Shown here in pieces: positions 45,691-58,146 of a DNA stretch of 64,000 nt. The first letter of the stretch is position 1. Each line of letters starts with the position of its first letter. This DNA comes from Stenotrophomonas raiganjensis (SeqCode) (GTDB lineage Bacteria > Pseudomonadota > Gammaproteobacteria > Xanthomonadales > Xanthomonadaceae). The stretch covers positions 1 through 64,000 of the forward strand of contig NZ_JAUTXR010000163.1 of assembly GCF_030658505.1 (NCBI RefSeq), read 5' to 3'. The translations under genes and the position numbers were made by a program. The notes beneath the pieces are model-generated. The model searched no databases, was not told where the DNA came from, and saw only the letters and a list, made by a program, of their open reading frames with translations.

Positions 45691-46905
45691 TCAGCGTTCG
45701 GCGATGTGCGGTTCCGGCAGCGTTTCGGTGGCCGCCACCGGTGCAGCCGCGCCCTCGCCTGCCGGCTCCTGTTCGACCGGATCGACATCGAACGGCGTGC
45801 GGAACACCAGCGACGGCAGCAGCGTGGTCAGCGCCGCATACAGCAGCAGCGCGCCGAACAGCACCGCCGGAATCTGGAAGCGCTCGCGCATGATCGCGGC
45901 CAGCACCAGGGTGAAGATCAGCGTCGGTGCCAATGCCAGCGAGACCCGCAGGCTGCTGCGGAAACTCTCGCCGAACATCACCCGGCGCTGCAGCCAGACC
46001 ACGCCGATGCGCAGCGGCAGCACCACCAGGGTGATCACGATGCCCAGCCCCAGCGCCTCGAAACTGAGTGCTTCGCTGGGCACCTTGGTGCCGGCATTGA
46101 AGAAATAGAACGGCACGAAGAACGAGGCGAACAGGCGCAGCGCGTGCAGGTTCTCATGCGAGGCCAGCAGCGGCATGCGCTGGTGCAGCAGGCGCGCGAC
46201 CAGGCCGGCGATGAACGCACCGACCAGGTAGTACACGCCCAGCAGATAGGTGATGTAGGCCGCCACCATGCCGACCATCACCAACAGCGAGAATTCCGAG
46301 CCGGGCGCGTGCGGCGCCACCCAGCGGCCGAGCGCGATGAACAACAGCGGCAGGCCGATCATCATCGCCAGCAGCGCGAGGCTGGACAGCGCCATGTGGC
46401 CCGGATCCCCCGCCTGCAGCACGATGAACAACGCCGCCAGCGCCAGCAGTTCGCCGGCAATGGCCTTGCTGGTCACCCAGAACCGCTCGTCTTCGCTCAG
46501 GCCCAGCCGCGACAGCGAATCCATGATGAAACCGGTGGAGGGCGTCAGCAGCGCCAGCGCCAACAGGCCCGCGGCCTGCCACGGCAGCCCCGCATAGCGC
46601 CAGGCCAGCCAGCCCACGCCGAACAGCGTGCCGGTACGGATCACCAGATGTGCCAGCAGCGGCCACATGCCCCGGCGCAGCGCCTGCAGGTCCACTTCCA
46701 GGCCGGCGAACAGGAACAGCGAGGAAATACCCAGCGTGGCCAGCAGGCCGATCACCGCATCGTGGGCCTGGTCGCCCAGCCAGAGCATGCCGATGATGCC
46801 GAACAACAGGCAGGTCAGCGGCGCAGGCAGGCTGAAACGCTGCAGCGCGCGTGGGATCACCAGCAGCGCGAAGATCAGCAGCAGGTAGATCAATTCATGG
46901 CTCAT
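45691..46905 (-). CDS. Cation:proton antiporter, CPA2 (KefB/NapA-type) membrane domain
   Basis: The 404-residue protein is almost wholly membrane-embedded, with about 12 segments. The start MSHELIYLLLIFALLVIPRALQ and FLFAGLEVDLQALR with LLTPSTGFIMDSL match the Na+/H+ exchanger core of CPA2 proteins. There is no RCK/TrkA-N domain; the tail is short and acidic/Pro-rich. The usual conserved DD/ND pair is not obvious, so the ion is uncertain. It follows blaL2 by 85 bases on the same strand. Confidence 0.85.
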   Translation of the reverse strand: MSHELIYLLLIFALLVIPRALQRFSLPAPLTCLLFGIIGMLWLGDQAHDAVIGLLATLGISSLFLFAGLEVDLQALRRGMWPLLAHLVIRTGTLFGVGWLAWRYAGLPWQAAGLLALALLTPSTGFIMDSLSRLGLSEDERFWVTSKAIAGELLALAALFIVLQAGDPGHMALSSLALLAMMIGLPLLFIALGRWVAPHAPGSEFSLLVMVGMVAAYITYLLGVYYLVGAFIAGLVARLLHQRMPLLASHENLHALRLFASFFVPFYFFNAGTKVPSEALSFEALGLGIVITLVVLPLRIGVVWLQRRVMFGESFRSSLRVSLALAPTLIFTLVLAAIMRERFQIPAVLFGALLLYAALTTLLPSLVFRTPFDVDPVEQEPAGEGAAAPVAATETLPEPHIAER

Positions 46906-46990
46906 GGGGGACTTCCGTGTGGTTCGAACGCGCGCAGGATGCGCGCGCCGAACCGATCCGGCAAGCTACCTGCCGATGACCCCGGTTACC

Positions 46991-47902
46991 TCAACCGATC
47001 AGGTGATCGGCAATGCGCCCCACCTGGGCCAGCACCACGGCGCGCTGTTCGTTGCTGATCGCACCGGCCTGCAGGTAGGCGGTCAGCACCCACGGCGCGC
47101 CGCCGGCCATCGGCCACAGCACGGCGATGTCGTTGCGCGCGTCCTCGCCATTGCTGCCGGTCTTGTCGCCTACCCGCCAGCGCTTGCCAAGGCCGGCACG
47201 CAGGCAGTCATCGCCGGTTTCGTTGTCGATCAACCAGTCGGCCAACTGCTGCCGCGAGGCCGGTTGCAGCACATCGCCCAGCACCACACGCTGCAGGCTG
47301 GCGGCCATCGCGGCCGGCGTGGTGGTGTCGCGCGGATCGCCCTCGGCAAAGCTGTTCAGTTCCGGCTCCAGGCGGTCGCTGCGGCTGACCGTGTCGCCGC
47401 TGGCGCGCAGGAAGGCGGTCACCGCGGGCGGGCCACCGACCACGCCGAACAGCAGGTTGGCGGCGGTATTGTCACTGGTGATCAAGGTGGCCCTGCACAG
47501 GTCGCGCACGGTCATGTCCTTGCCGGCGTGGCGACGGGTCACCGGGGCGTGCGAGAGCAGATCGGCATCGCGCACCGGCACGCGCCGGTCGAGCAGCGCG
47601 GGCGCGCGCTCGGCCTGACTGAGCACGGTGGCGGCGAGCATGCTCTTGAAGGTGCTGCACATCGGGAAGCGCTCGTCCTGGCGGTGGCCGACGCGGCGAC
47701 CGCTGGCGGTGTCGAGCAGGGTCACGCCCAAGCGCCCGGCACAGGCCTTCTCCAAGGTGGCGAAGTCGGGGGCGGCGGTGATGGCGGACGCGGTCGGGGC
47801 AGCCCGGGGTGTCGCCCCAGGTGCACGTGCCAGCAACGGCAGGGCAAGCGAGGAAGCAACGGCGGCACCACTGAACTGCAGGAATCGGCGACGGGCGAAC
47901 AT
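46991..47902 (-). CDS. blaL2: Class A beta-lactamase L2
   Basis: The 303-residue serine beta-lactamase begins with a twin-arginine signal (RRRFLQFSGAAVASSLAL). The active-site motifs are Ser83-Thr-Phe-Lys86 (Ambler S70xxK), Ser143-Asp-Asn (SDN), Glu179 in EPELN (Glu166) and Lys247-Thr-Gly (KTG). This is the S. maltophilia L2 cephalosporinase, inducible and clavulanate-sensitive in the family. It is divergent from ampR with 174 bases between, the arrangement in which AmpR activates blaL2 when cell-wall fragments accumulate. Confidence 0.95.
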   Translation of the reverse strand: MFARRRFLQFSGAAVASSLALPLLARAPGATPRAAPTASAITAAPDFATLEKACAGRLGVTLLDTASGRRVGHRQDERFPMCSTFKSMLAATVLSQAERAPALLDRRVPVRDADLLSHAPVTRRHAGKDMTVRDLCRATLITSDNTAANLLFGVVGGPPAVTAFLRASGDTVSRSDRLEPELNSFAEGDPRDTTTPAAMAASLQRVVLGDVLQPASRQQLADWLIDNETGDDCLRAGLGKRWRVGDKTGSNGEDARNDIAVLWPMAGGAPWVLTAYLQAGAISNEQRAVVLAQVGRIADHLIG

Positions 47903-47977
47903 ACGGGCTCTCCTGGGAACCGCTCGATTATTCAGTCCGGCACACGGGGCGACCAGCGCGAAATATCAGCGGGAGCC

Positions 47978-47992
47978 ATGAATATTATTTAT
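47978..47992. promoter_or_regulatory. Candidate AmpR operator in the blaL2-ampR intergenic region
   Basis: ATGAATATTATTTAT is an AT-rich near-palindrome in otherwise GC-rich DNA. It contains a LysR-type T-N11-A pair (T47979, A47991). Its place between the two divergent starts is right for AmpR. Binding is inferred. Confidence 0.4.
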
Positions 47993-48076
47993 GCCTGTCG
48001 CATTCAACCCCCTGCCATTACGAACCACGCCATCAACGGGGTAGGATCAGTCATCACTCCAGCTCACGACTGCACG

Positions 48077-48940
48077 ATGCTGCACCCGACCCTGCCGCTG
48101 AATGCGCTGCGCGCGTTCGAGGCCGCCGCCCGCCACCAGAACTTCACCCGTGCCGCGCTTGAGCTGTGCGTCAGCCAGGCCGCGCTAAGTCATCAGATCC
48201 GTGGGCTGGAGGACCGGCTTGGCATCCGCCTGTTCCACCGCCTGCCGCGCGGCGTTGCGCTCACCGACGAGGGCGCGGCGCTGTATCCGGTGCTCAACGA
48301 GTCGTTCGAACGCATCTCGGCCAGCATCGCGCGCTACACCGGTGGACCGGCCCGCGAAGTACTGACGCTGGGCGTGGTCGGCACCTTCGCCACTGGCTGG
48401 CTGCTGCCACGGCTGGCCGGGTTCGAGGCCGCGCACCCGGATATCGAGCTGCGCCTGCAGACCCACAACAACCGCATCGACCTCGCCGGGGAAGGCCTGG
48501 ACCTGGCAATCCGCTTTGGTGACGGCGACTGGCAGGGCCAGGCCTGCACGGCGATCCTCGATGCGCCCTTCGCGCCGCTGTGCGCGCCGGCATTGGCGCG
48601 GCGGCTGAAACAGCCACGCGACCTGGGCACGCTGCCGCTGCTGCGTTCCTATCGCAGCGACGAATGGCCGCGCTGGCTGCAGGCGGCAGGGGTCAGTGGC
48701 GTCGAAGCACGCGGACCGGTGTTCGATTCGTCCCTGACGGTGGCGATGGCTGCGGTCGGTGGTGCCGGCGTAGCCCTGCTGCCGCTGCGCATGTTCGAGC
48801 AGGAACTGGCCGAGGGCCGGCTGCTGCAGCCGTTCAGCACCACGCTGGAGCTGGGGCGCTACTGGCTGACGCGGCTGCGCTCGCGAGCAGAGCGCGAGCC
48901 GGCCAAGCGCTTCCGCGAGTGGCTGCAGGCGCAGGGATGA
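48077..48940 (+). CDS. ampR: LysR-type regulator AmpR, controls blaL2
   Basis: The 287-residue LysR protein starts MLHPTLPLNALRAFEAAARHQNFTRAALELCVSQAALSHQIR, the helix-turn-helix being at about residues 20-45. The effector domain includes GVVGTFATGWLLPRL and LQTHNNRIDLAGEGLDLAIRFGDG, typical of AmpR and GcvA. In the family it binds cell-wall muropeptides and switches the divergent beta-lactamase gene on. The start is the ATG at 48077; the long upstream frame is the blaL2 shadow. A 27-bp stem follows six bases after its stop. Confidence 0.95.
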   Translation: MLHPTLPLNALRAFEAAARHQNFTRAALELCVSQAALSHQIRGLEDRLGIRLFHRLPRGVALTDEGAALYPVLNESFERISASIARYTGGPAREVLTLGVVGTFATGWLLPRLAGFEAAHPDIELRLQTHNNRIDLAGEGLDLAIRFGDGDWQGQACTAILDAPFAPLCAPALARRLKQPRDLGTLPLLRSYRSDEWPRWLQAAGVSGVEARGPVFDSSLTVAMAAVGGAGVALLPLRMFEQELAEGRLLQPFSTTLELGRYWLTRLRSRAEREPAKRFREWLQAQG

Positions 48941-48945
48941 AAAAG

Positions 48946-49000
48946 GGGACGGAGGGGATTAAGTCGTTTGTGCCACAAACGACTTAATCCCCTCCGTCCC
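48946..49000. terminator. 27-bp palindrome, bidirectional terminator between ampR and an ABC-F gene
   Basis: The arms GGGACGGAGGGGATTAAGTC..TTTGTG (48946-48972) and CACAAA..GACTTAATCCCCTCCGTCCC (48974-49000) pair perfectly around one base. AAAA lies to the left and TTTTTT to the right. It starts 6 bases after the ampR stop and ends 16 bases before the stop of the convergent ABC-F gene. Confidence 0.85.
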
Positions 49001-49016
49001 TTTTTTCGGTTGCAGG

Positions 49017-50882
<1,866 letters not shown>

Positions 50883-51101
50883 CGGGGGAGGCGTCCATAT
50901 AACCGAATGGAATGTGCTGGTGAGCACTGTTCCTGCGACGCAATTCTAGCGTTAACGAATACTTGACGCGTCCCGGGATGCGCGGCGGCCGGCGTTCCTC
51001 TCTCCCACGTCCTCGCCGCGCGCGTCCCGGGCTCCCTCCCCCGCCAATGCCGACCCGGGCTAAATGGTTGCTTCTGCAACGTTTTTTCCGATGACCGGCA
51101 T

Positions 51102-51130
51102 TTGACAGGCACTGAATATCCCGTTAATTG
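51102..51130 (+). promoter_or_regulatory. Candidate sigma-70 promoter for the TonB receptor gene
   Basis: A perfect TTGACA (51102-51107) is followed after 16-17 bases by a weak -10 (TTAATT/TAATTG). It lies 90 bases before the receptor ATG. A small hairpin GTTGC-TTCT-GCAAC with six T lies just upstream (51067-51087). The rest of the 335-base gap 50883-51217 shows nothing I recognise. Confidence 0.35.
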
Positions 51131-51217
51131 CTGTATTGCGCACCGCAACAACCGCCGTCCGCCTCACCCCCGTGATGTCGATTCCGGTGCCGCCCCCGCC
51201 AACCGGAGCCCATCCCG

Positions 51218-53605
<2,388 letters not shown>

Positions 53606-53608
53606 GCG

Positions 53609-53631
53609 GTAGTGCCGGCCGCTGGCCGGCA
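53609..53631 (+). repeat. GTAG REP palindrome, single copy
   Basis: GTAGTGCCGGCCGCTGGCCGGCA follows two bases after the TonB receptor stop, in the usual GTAG-plus-hairpin form. Confidence 0.75.
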
Positions 53632-53641
53632 ACTCCCTGGT

Positions 53642-53683
53642 GGGGTCAGATCCCTTTTCCTGCAGGAAAAGGGATCTGACCCC
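53642..53683. repeat. 42-bp perfect palindrome (GGGGTCAGATCCC family)
   Basis: It runs GGGGTCAGATCCCTTTTCC to its exact complement, with CTGCAG at the centre. Related imperfect copies lie at 23110-23143 and 13079-13118. It is between the TonB receptor stop and the YbaL-type gene and could terminate transcription. Confidence 0.9.
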
Positions 53684-53757
53684 ATTCGCATTCAAGGTTT
53701 GCCGTATCTGGCCTCATCGGTGAAAATCGGGGCACCCCCGATTTCCTGCGAGTGCCG

Positions 53758-55455
53758 ATGCACCATGACACCGACCTGATCAACATCGTTGCCGTTGGCC
53801 TTGGGCTCGCTTTCATCTTCGGCGCGCTGGCCAACAAGCTCCGCTTGTCTCCCCTGGTCGGTTACCTGGTTGCTGGCATCTGCGTAGGCCCGTTCACCCC
53901 CGGCTTCGTCGCCGACCAGGCGCTGGCCAACCAGCTGGCCGAGCTGGGCGTGATGCTGCTGATGTTCGGCGTCGGCCTGCACTTCTCGCTGAAGGACCTG
54001 ATGGCGGTCAAGGCCATCGCCATCCCCGGTGCCATCGGCCAGATCGCGGTGGCCACCCTGCTCGGCTGGGGCGTGGCCTCGCTGATGGGCTGGCCGGCCA
54101 TTCACGGCGTCATCTTTGGTTTCTCGCTGGCCACCGCCAGTACCGTGGTACTGCTGCGGGCGATGGAGGAACGCCGCCTGCTGGAAACCATGCGCGGCAA
54201 GATCGCGGTCGGCTGGCTGATCGTCGAAGACCTGGCCTGCGTGCTGGCACTGGTGATGATGCCGGTGATGGCCGGTGTGTTCGGCCCCGATGCGGCCAAG
54301 GAATCGCACTCGCTGGGCAGCGTGCTGGCCGACATCGGCTGGACCTTCGTGCAGCTGGGCCTGTTCGTGGCGGTGATGCTGGTGGTCGGACGCCGGGTCA
54401 TTCCGTGGATCCTGGAGCGCATCGCCGGTACCGGCTCACGCGAACTGTTCACCCTGTCGGTGCTGGCGATCGCGCTGGGCGTGGCGTTTGGCTCGGCCAT
54501 GTTGTTCGGCGTCTCGTTCGCACTGGGCGCGTTCTTCGCCGGCATGCTGCTCAACGAATCGGAACTGAGCCACAAGGCCGCACACGATTCGCTGCCGCTG
54601 CGTGATGCGTTCGCAGTGCTGTTCTTCGTCTCGGTCGGCATGTTGTTCGACCCCAACATCCTCATCCAGCACCCGTGGCAGGTGCTGGCCACGGTGCTGA
54701 TCATCATGTTCGGCAAGTCGGCCGCCGCGTTCTTCATCGTGCGTGCGTTCGGCCACCCGACCAGCACTGCGCTGACCATTTCGGCCAGCCTGGCGCAGAT
54801 CGGCGAGTTCGCCTTCATCATCGCCGGCCTGGGCGTGGCACTGCAGATCCTGCCGAAGGAAGGCCAGTCGCTGGTGCTGGCTGGTGCGCTGGTGTCGATC
54901 ATGCTCAATCCACTGGTGTTCGGCCTGCTCGACCGATGGCAGGCCAAGCAGGAAAAGCAGCCGCAGACGCCGGAGCCGGAAGAGGCCACCGGCCCGTCGC
55001 GTGAGCTGCATGACCACGCCATCGTCATTGGTTACGGCCGGGTCGGCAGCGAGCTTGCGCAGGTGCTGCGCGACCGTGGCGTGCCGGTGCTGGTGATCGA
55101 TGACAACAAGGAACACGTCGAGCAGGCGCACGCCAAGGGCCTGGCGGCGATCCGCGGCAGTGCCGCGGCCGATCGGGTGCTGGCCGAGGCCCACCCGGAA
55201 CGCGCCAAGATCGCGGTACTGGCGATTCCTCAGCCGCTGGAAGCCGGTGAAGCGCTGGCCAAGCTGCGTGCGATCAATCCGGAGCTGACCCTGCTGGCGC
55301 GCGCGCACAGCGATGCCGAGGTGAAGCATCTGCTGGAGCACGGCGCGGATGGCACGGTGATGGCCGAGCGCGAGCTGGCGTACTCGTTGGCGGAGATGAT
55401 CATGTCCACGCCGCCGTACCGGAATCTGGGGCAGCACAGCATTCCGGTGGTGTGA
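53758..55455 (+). CDS. ybaL: YbaL-type monovalent cation:proton antiporter with TrkA-N domain
   Basis: The 565-residue protein starts MHHDTDLINIVAVGLGLAFIFG and closely follows E. coli YbaL throughout (SPLVGYLVAGICVGPFTPGFV, MLLMFGVGLHFSLKDLMAVK, NESELSHKAAHDSLPLRDAF, SLAQIGEFAFIIAGLG). After about 12 membrane segments comes a cytoplasmic RCK/TrkA-N domain (HAIVIGYGRVGSELAQVL, a Rossmann GYGRVG). It is a Kef-type CPA2 exporter of K+ with H+ exchange. An in-frame GTG at 53752 is an alternative start. Repeat copy C follows its stop. Confidence 0.93.
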   Translation: MHHDTDLINIVAVGLGLAFIFGALANKLRLSPLVGYLVAGICVGPFTPGFVADQALANQLAELGVMLLMFGVGLHFSLKDLMAVKAIAIPGAIGQIAVATLLGWGVASLMGWPAIHGVIFGFSLATASTVVLLRAMEERRLLETMRGKIAVGWLIVEDLACVLALVMMPVMAGVFGPDAAKESHSLGSVLADIGWTFVQLGLFVAVMLVVGRRVIPWILERIAGTGSRELFTLSVLAIALGVAFGSAMLFGVSFALGAFFAGMLLNESELSHKAAHDSLPLRDAFAVLFFVSVGMLFDPNILIQHPWQVLATVLIIMFGKSAAAFFIVRAFGHPTSTALTISASLAQIGEFAFIIAGLGVALQILPKEGQSLVLAGALVSIMLNPLVFGLLDRWQAKQEKQPQTPEPEEATGPSRELHDHAIVIGYGRVGSELAQVLRDRGVPVLVIDDNKEHVEQAHAKGLAAIRGSAAADRVLAEAHPERAKIAVLAIPQPLEAGEALAKLRAINPELTLLARAHSDAEVKHLLEHGADGTVMAERELAYSLAEMIMSTPPYRNLGQHSIPVV

Positions 55456-55468
55456 GGGGTGTGGGTGT

Positions 55469-55654
55469 GGCAGGGCTTGCAGCCCTGCACCTGCCAAGGC
55501 GACGGCAGCAGCCGAAGCAACAGCAACGGCAAAAGCTGGCACTCCGTGGGATGGCGAGGTGGGTCCGGTTGCGGGGGACGCCGTAAATACATCCATGTAG
55601 GCTCGGTCGCCGCATCCATGCGGCTCACGCCCCCGCAACCGGACCCACCTCGCC
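55469..55654. repeat. Structured intergenic repeat, copy C
   Basis: It starts with GGCAGGGCTTGCAGCCCTGC. Two AGCAAC units follow (55516-55527). A perfect 25-bp inverted repeat (55553-55577 and 55630-55654, starting GGCGAGGTGGGTCCGGTTGC) encloses TACAT-CC-ATGTA (55588-55599) and GCCGCAT-CC-ATGCGGC (55609-55624). Relative to copy B, one G-C pair in the stem is A-T, changed on both arms. It lies in the 484-base gap between convergent genes (55456-55939). Confidence 0.88.
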
Positions 55655-55678
55655 TTCGACAATTCGCCGCAATCTGCA

Positions 55679-55767
55679 GTAGATCACGCCATGCGTGGAT
55701 GCTGTTCGATGAACTGTCGAAATGTTCGATTCCGATGGAGATACATCCACGCATGGCGTGGATCTAC
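55679..55767. repeat. Inverted pair of GTAG REP palindromes with ATCCACGC stems
   Basis: GTAGATCACGCCATGCGTGGAT faces ATCCACGCATGGCGTGGATCTAC. An inner palindrome-rich stretch (TCGATGAACTGTCGAAATGTTCGA) lies between them. Confidence 0.75.
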
Positions 55768-55801
55768 CGGGTTGGATGCCGGCCAACGGTACATGGAAAG
55801 C

Positions 55802-55837
55802 AAAAAAATCCCCGGTCGACCCGCATCGACCGGGGAT
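55802..55837 (-). terminator. Intrinsic terminator after the O-acetylhomoserine sulfhydrylase gene
   Basis: Stem ATCCCCGGTCGA / TCGACCGGGGAT with a 6-base loop, followed on the minus strand by seven T. It lies about 100 bases after the minus-strand metY-type gene. Confidence 0.88.
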
Positions 55838-55939
55838 CTGGATCGCCACGTTGCCACGCCTTGGAGAGGCAGTTCCACCGTAGCGCATCGCGTGGCTGGT
55901 GGTGATCGCCTGTGGCGATATGCACCAAGCGCGCGGCTA

Positions 55940-57226
55940 TCAGGCGGCGGCCAGGGCCTGTTCCAGGTCGGCGCGCAGGTCGCCGATGTGTTCGATGCCG
56001 ATCGACAGCCGCACGGTGTCTTCACTGACGCCGGCCTTGGCCAGCTCCGCCGCATCCAGCTGGCGATGGGTGGTGGACGCTGGATGGGTCGCCAGCGATT
56101 TGGCGTCGCCCAGGTTCACCAGCCGGGTGAACAGCTTCAACGCATCGAGGAAGCGTGCGCCGGCTTCGCGACCGCCTGGCAAGCCGAAGGTCAGCACGCC
56201 CGAGCCGTGGCCACCGAGGTAGCGCTGGGCGGCAGCATGCTCCGGGTCGTCGGCCAACCCGGCGTAGCGGACCCAGGCCACCTTCGCGTGCGCCTTCAGG
56301 AACTGCGCGACGGCCAGTGCGTTGGCGTTGATGCGTTCCATGCGCAGCGCCAGGGTCTCGATGCCCTGCAGGATCAGGAAGGCATTGAACGGCGACAGCG
56401 CCGCACCGGTATTGCGCAGCGGCACCACGCGCGCGCGGCCGATATAGGCCGCCGGCCCCAGCGCTTCGGTGTAGACCACGCCGTGGTAGCTGGGGTCGGG
56501 CTGGTTGAGGCGGGCGAAACGCTTCGGCTGCGCCGCCCAGTCGAAGCGACCGGAGTCGATGATGGCGCCGCCGAGGCTGTTGCCGTGGCCGCCCAGGTAC
56601 TTGGTCAGCGAGTGCACGACGATGTCGGCACCGTGCTCGAACGGGCGCAGCAGGAACGGCGTGGCCACGGTGTTGTCGACGATCAGCGGCACGCCCGCGG
56701 CATGCGCCACCTCGGCAATGGCGGCGATGTCGGTGACGTTGCCGCGCGGATTGCCGATCGATTCGACGAACACCGCCTTGGTGCGCTCGTCGATCAGCGC
56801 GGCGAACGCGGCGGGATCGGCCGGATCGGCAAAGCGCGCCTGGATGCCGTACTGCGGCAGCGTGTGTGCCAGTAGATTGAGGCTGCCGCCATACAGCGCG
56901 CTGGAGGCGACGATGTTGTCGCCGGCCTCGGCGATGGTCTGGAGCGCATAGGTGATCGCGGCCTGCCCCGAGGCCAGCGCCAGCGCGCCGATGCCACCTT
57001 CCAGTGCGGCCAGGCGCTGCTCCAGCACGTCGGTGGTGGGGTTCATGATGCGGGTGTAGATGTTGCCCGGCACCTTCAGGTCGAACAGGTCGGCGCCATG
57101 CTGGGTGTCATCGAAGGCATAGGCCACGGTCTGGTAGATCGGCACCGCCACTGCGCGGGTGGTCGGGTCGGGACGGTAGCCGCCATGTACGGCCAGGGTT
57201 TCCAGTTGCCACTGCGGGTCGCTCAT
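55940..57226 (-). CDS. metY: O-acetylhomoserine sulfhydrylase / aminocarboxypropyltransferase family
   Basis: The ATG at 57226 (MSDPQWQLETLAVHGGYRPD) gives 428 residues. It is a PLP enzyme of the Cys/Met metabolism fold type I. AVAVPIYQTVAYAFDD and YTRIMNPTTDVLEQRLAALEGG bind phosphate and substrate. The PLP Lys is in SLTKYLGGHGNSLGG. LVNLGDAKSLATHPASTTH is the conserved late block. It makes homocysteine (or methionine with methanethiol) from O-acetylhomoserine. The length fits MetY better than the shorter MetB/MetZ. It is monocistronic. Confidence 0.92.
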   Translation of the reverse strand: MSDPQWQLETLAVHGGYRPDPTTRAVAVPIYQTVAYAFDDTQHGADLFDLKVPGNIYTRIMNPTTDVLEQRLAALEGGIGALALASGQAAITYALQTIAEAGDNIVASSALYGGSLNLLAHTLPQYGIQARFADPADPAAFAALIDERTKAVFVESIGNPRGNVTDIAAIAEVAHAAGVPLIVDNTVATPFLLRPFEHGADIVVHSLTKYLGGHGNSLGGAIIDSGRFDWAAQPKRFARLNQPDPSYHGVVYTEALGPAAYIGRARVVPLRNTGAALSPFNAFLILQGIETLALRMERINANALAVAQFLKAHAKVAWVRYAGLADDPEHAAAQRYLGGHGSGVLTFGLPGGREAGARFLDALKLFTRLVNLGDAKSLATHPASTTHRQLDAAELAKAGVSEDTVRLSIGIEHIGDLRADLEQALAAA

Positions 57227-57408
57227 TGCACCAGGCTCCATCCGGGGAAACCGCCACCATAGGCCAGCCCGGGCCACGCGCTGAAAGCCGCTGGCGATGA
57301 CGCCAGTACTGCCGGTTATCAGGTTGGCCGCGATTCAGGCAGCCGTCATGGGCCGTTGCTAGGCTTCGCCACCGGGCGCCCCTGCCCGGGCACGGAGGCC
57401 CCACGCGC

Positions 57409-58146
57409 ATGCAGCCATCCCCTTGGACACCCACCGCCAGCAGCACACCGACACCGGTATTGCTGGTGGAAGATGACCGCCGCCTGGCCGAGCTGGTCAG
57501 CGACTATCTCCACGAGCATGGGTTCGCCGTGCAGCACGTGGCACGGGGCGATCTGGCCGGTGCCGCCTGCCGCCAGCACGCGCCGGAACTGGTGGTGCTG
57601 GACCTGATGCTGCCCGGCCTGGGCGGCATCGACGTGTGCCGGCAGATCCGCAGCTTCTCCGATGTGCCGATCCTGATGCTGACCGCCTGCGAGGACGACA
57701 TCGAGCAGGTGCTGGGCCTGGAATCGGGTGCCGACGACTATGTGCACAAGCCGATCGAGCCGCGCCTGCTGCTGGCCCGCCTGCGCGCCCTGCTGCGCCG
57801 CCGGCATGGCAGCGGCAACACCGGCACGCCCTGCCGGCTGATGCATGGCGAGCTGCTGATCGACCGCATGCAGCGCGAGGTGCACCTGCATGGCCAGCCG
57901 GTGGACATGGGCACCACCGAATTCGAGATCCTGTGGTTGTTGGCCAGCCAGCCGGGGCAGATCCTCTCGCGCGACCAGATCCTGCAGGCGGTGCGCGGCA
58001 TCGATTTCGACGGACTGGACCGCAGCGTCGACGTCAGCATCGGCAAGCTGCGCCGCAAGCTCGGCGACGATGCGCGCGAACCACGGCGGATCAAGACCGT
58101 GTGGGGCCGCGGCTACCAGTTCAATCCGTCGGCCTGGACGGCATGA
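57409..58146 (+). CDS. OmpR-family response regulator (RstA-like)
   Basis: The 245-residue regulator has a receiver domain with phospho-acceptor Asp65 (VLDLMLPG) and Lys in YVHKPIEPR. The winged helix ends VWGRGYQFNP. The SVDVSIGKLRRKLGDD pattern and the neighbouring kinase and MipA-type gene recall RstA. An N-terminal 15-residue extension (SPWTPTASSTPTP) precedes the receiver. The stop overlaps the kinase start (ATGA). It probably controls the adjacent OmpV/MipA gene through boxes at 59453-59470. Confidence 0.93.
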   Translation: MQPSPWTPTASSTPTPVLLVEDDRRLAELVSDYLHEHGFAVQHVARGDLAGAACRQHAPELVVLDLMLPGLGGIDVCRQIRSFSDVPILMLTACEDDIEQVLGLESGADDYVHKPIEPRLLLARLRALLRRRHGSGNTGTPCRLMHGELLIDRMQREVHLHGQPVDMGTTEFEILWLLASQPGQILSRDQILQAVRGIDFDGLDRSVDVSIGKLRRKLGDDAREPRRIKTVWGRGYQFNPSAWTA

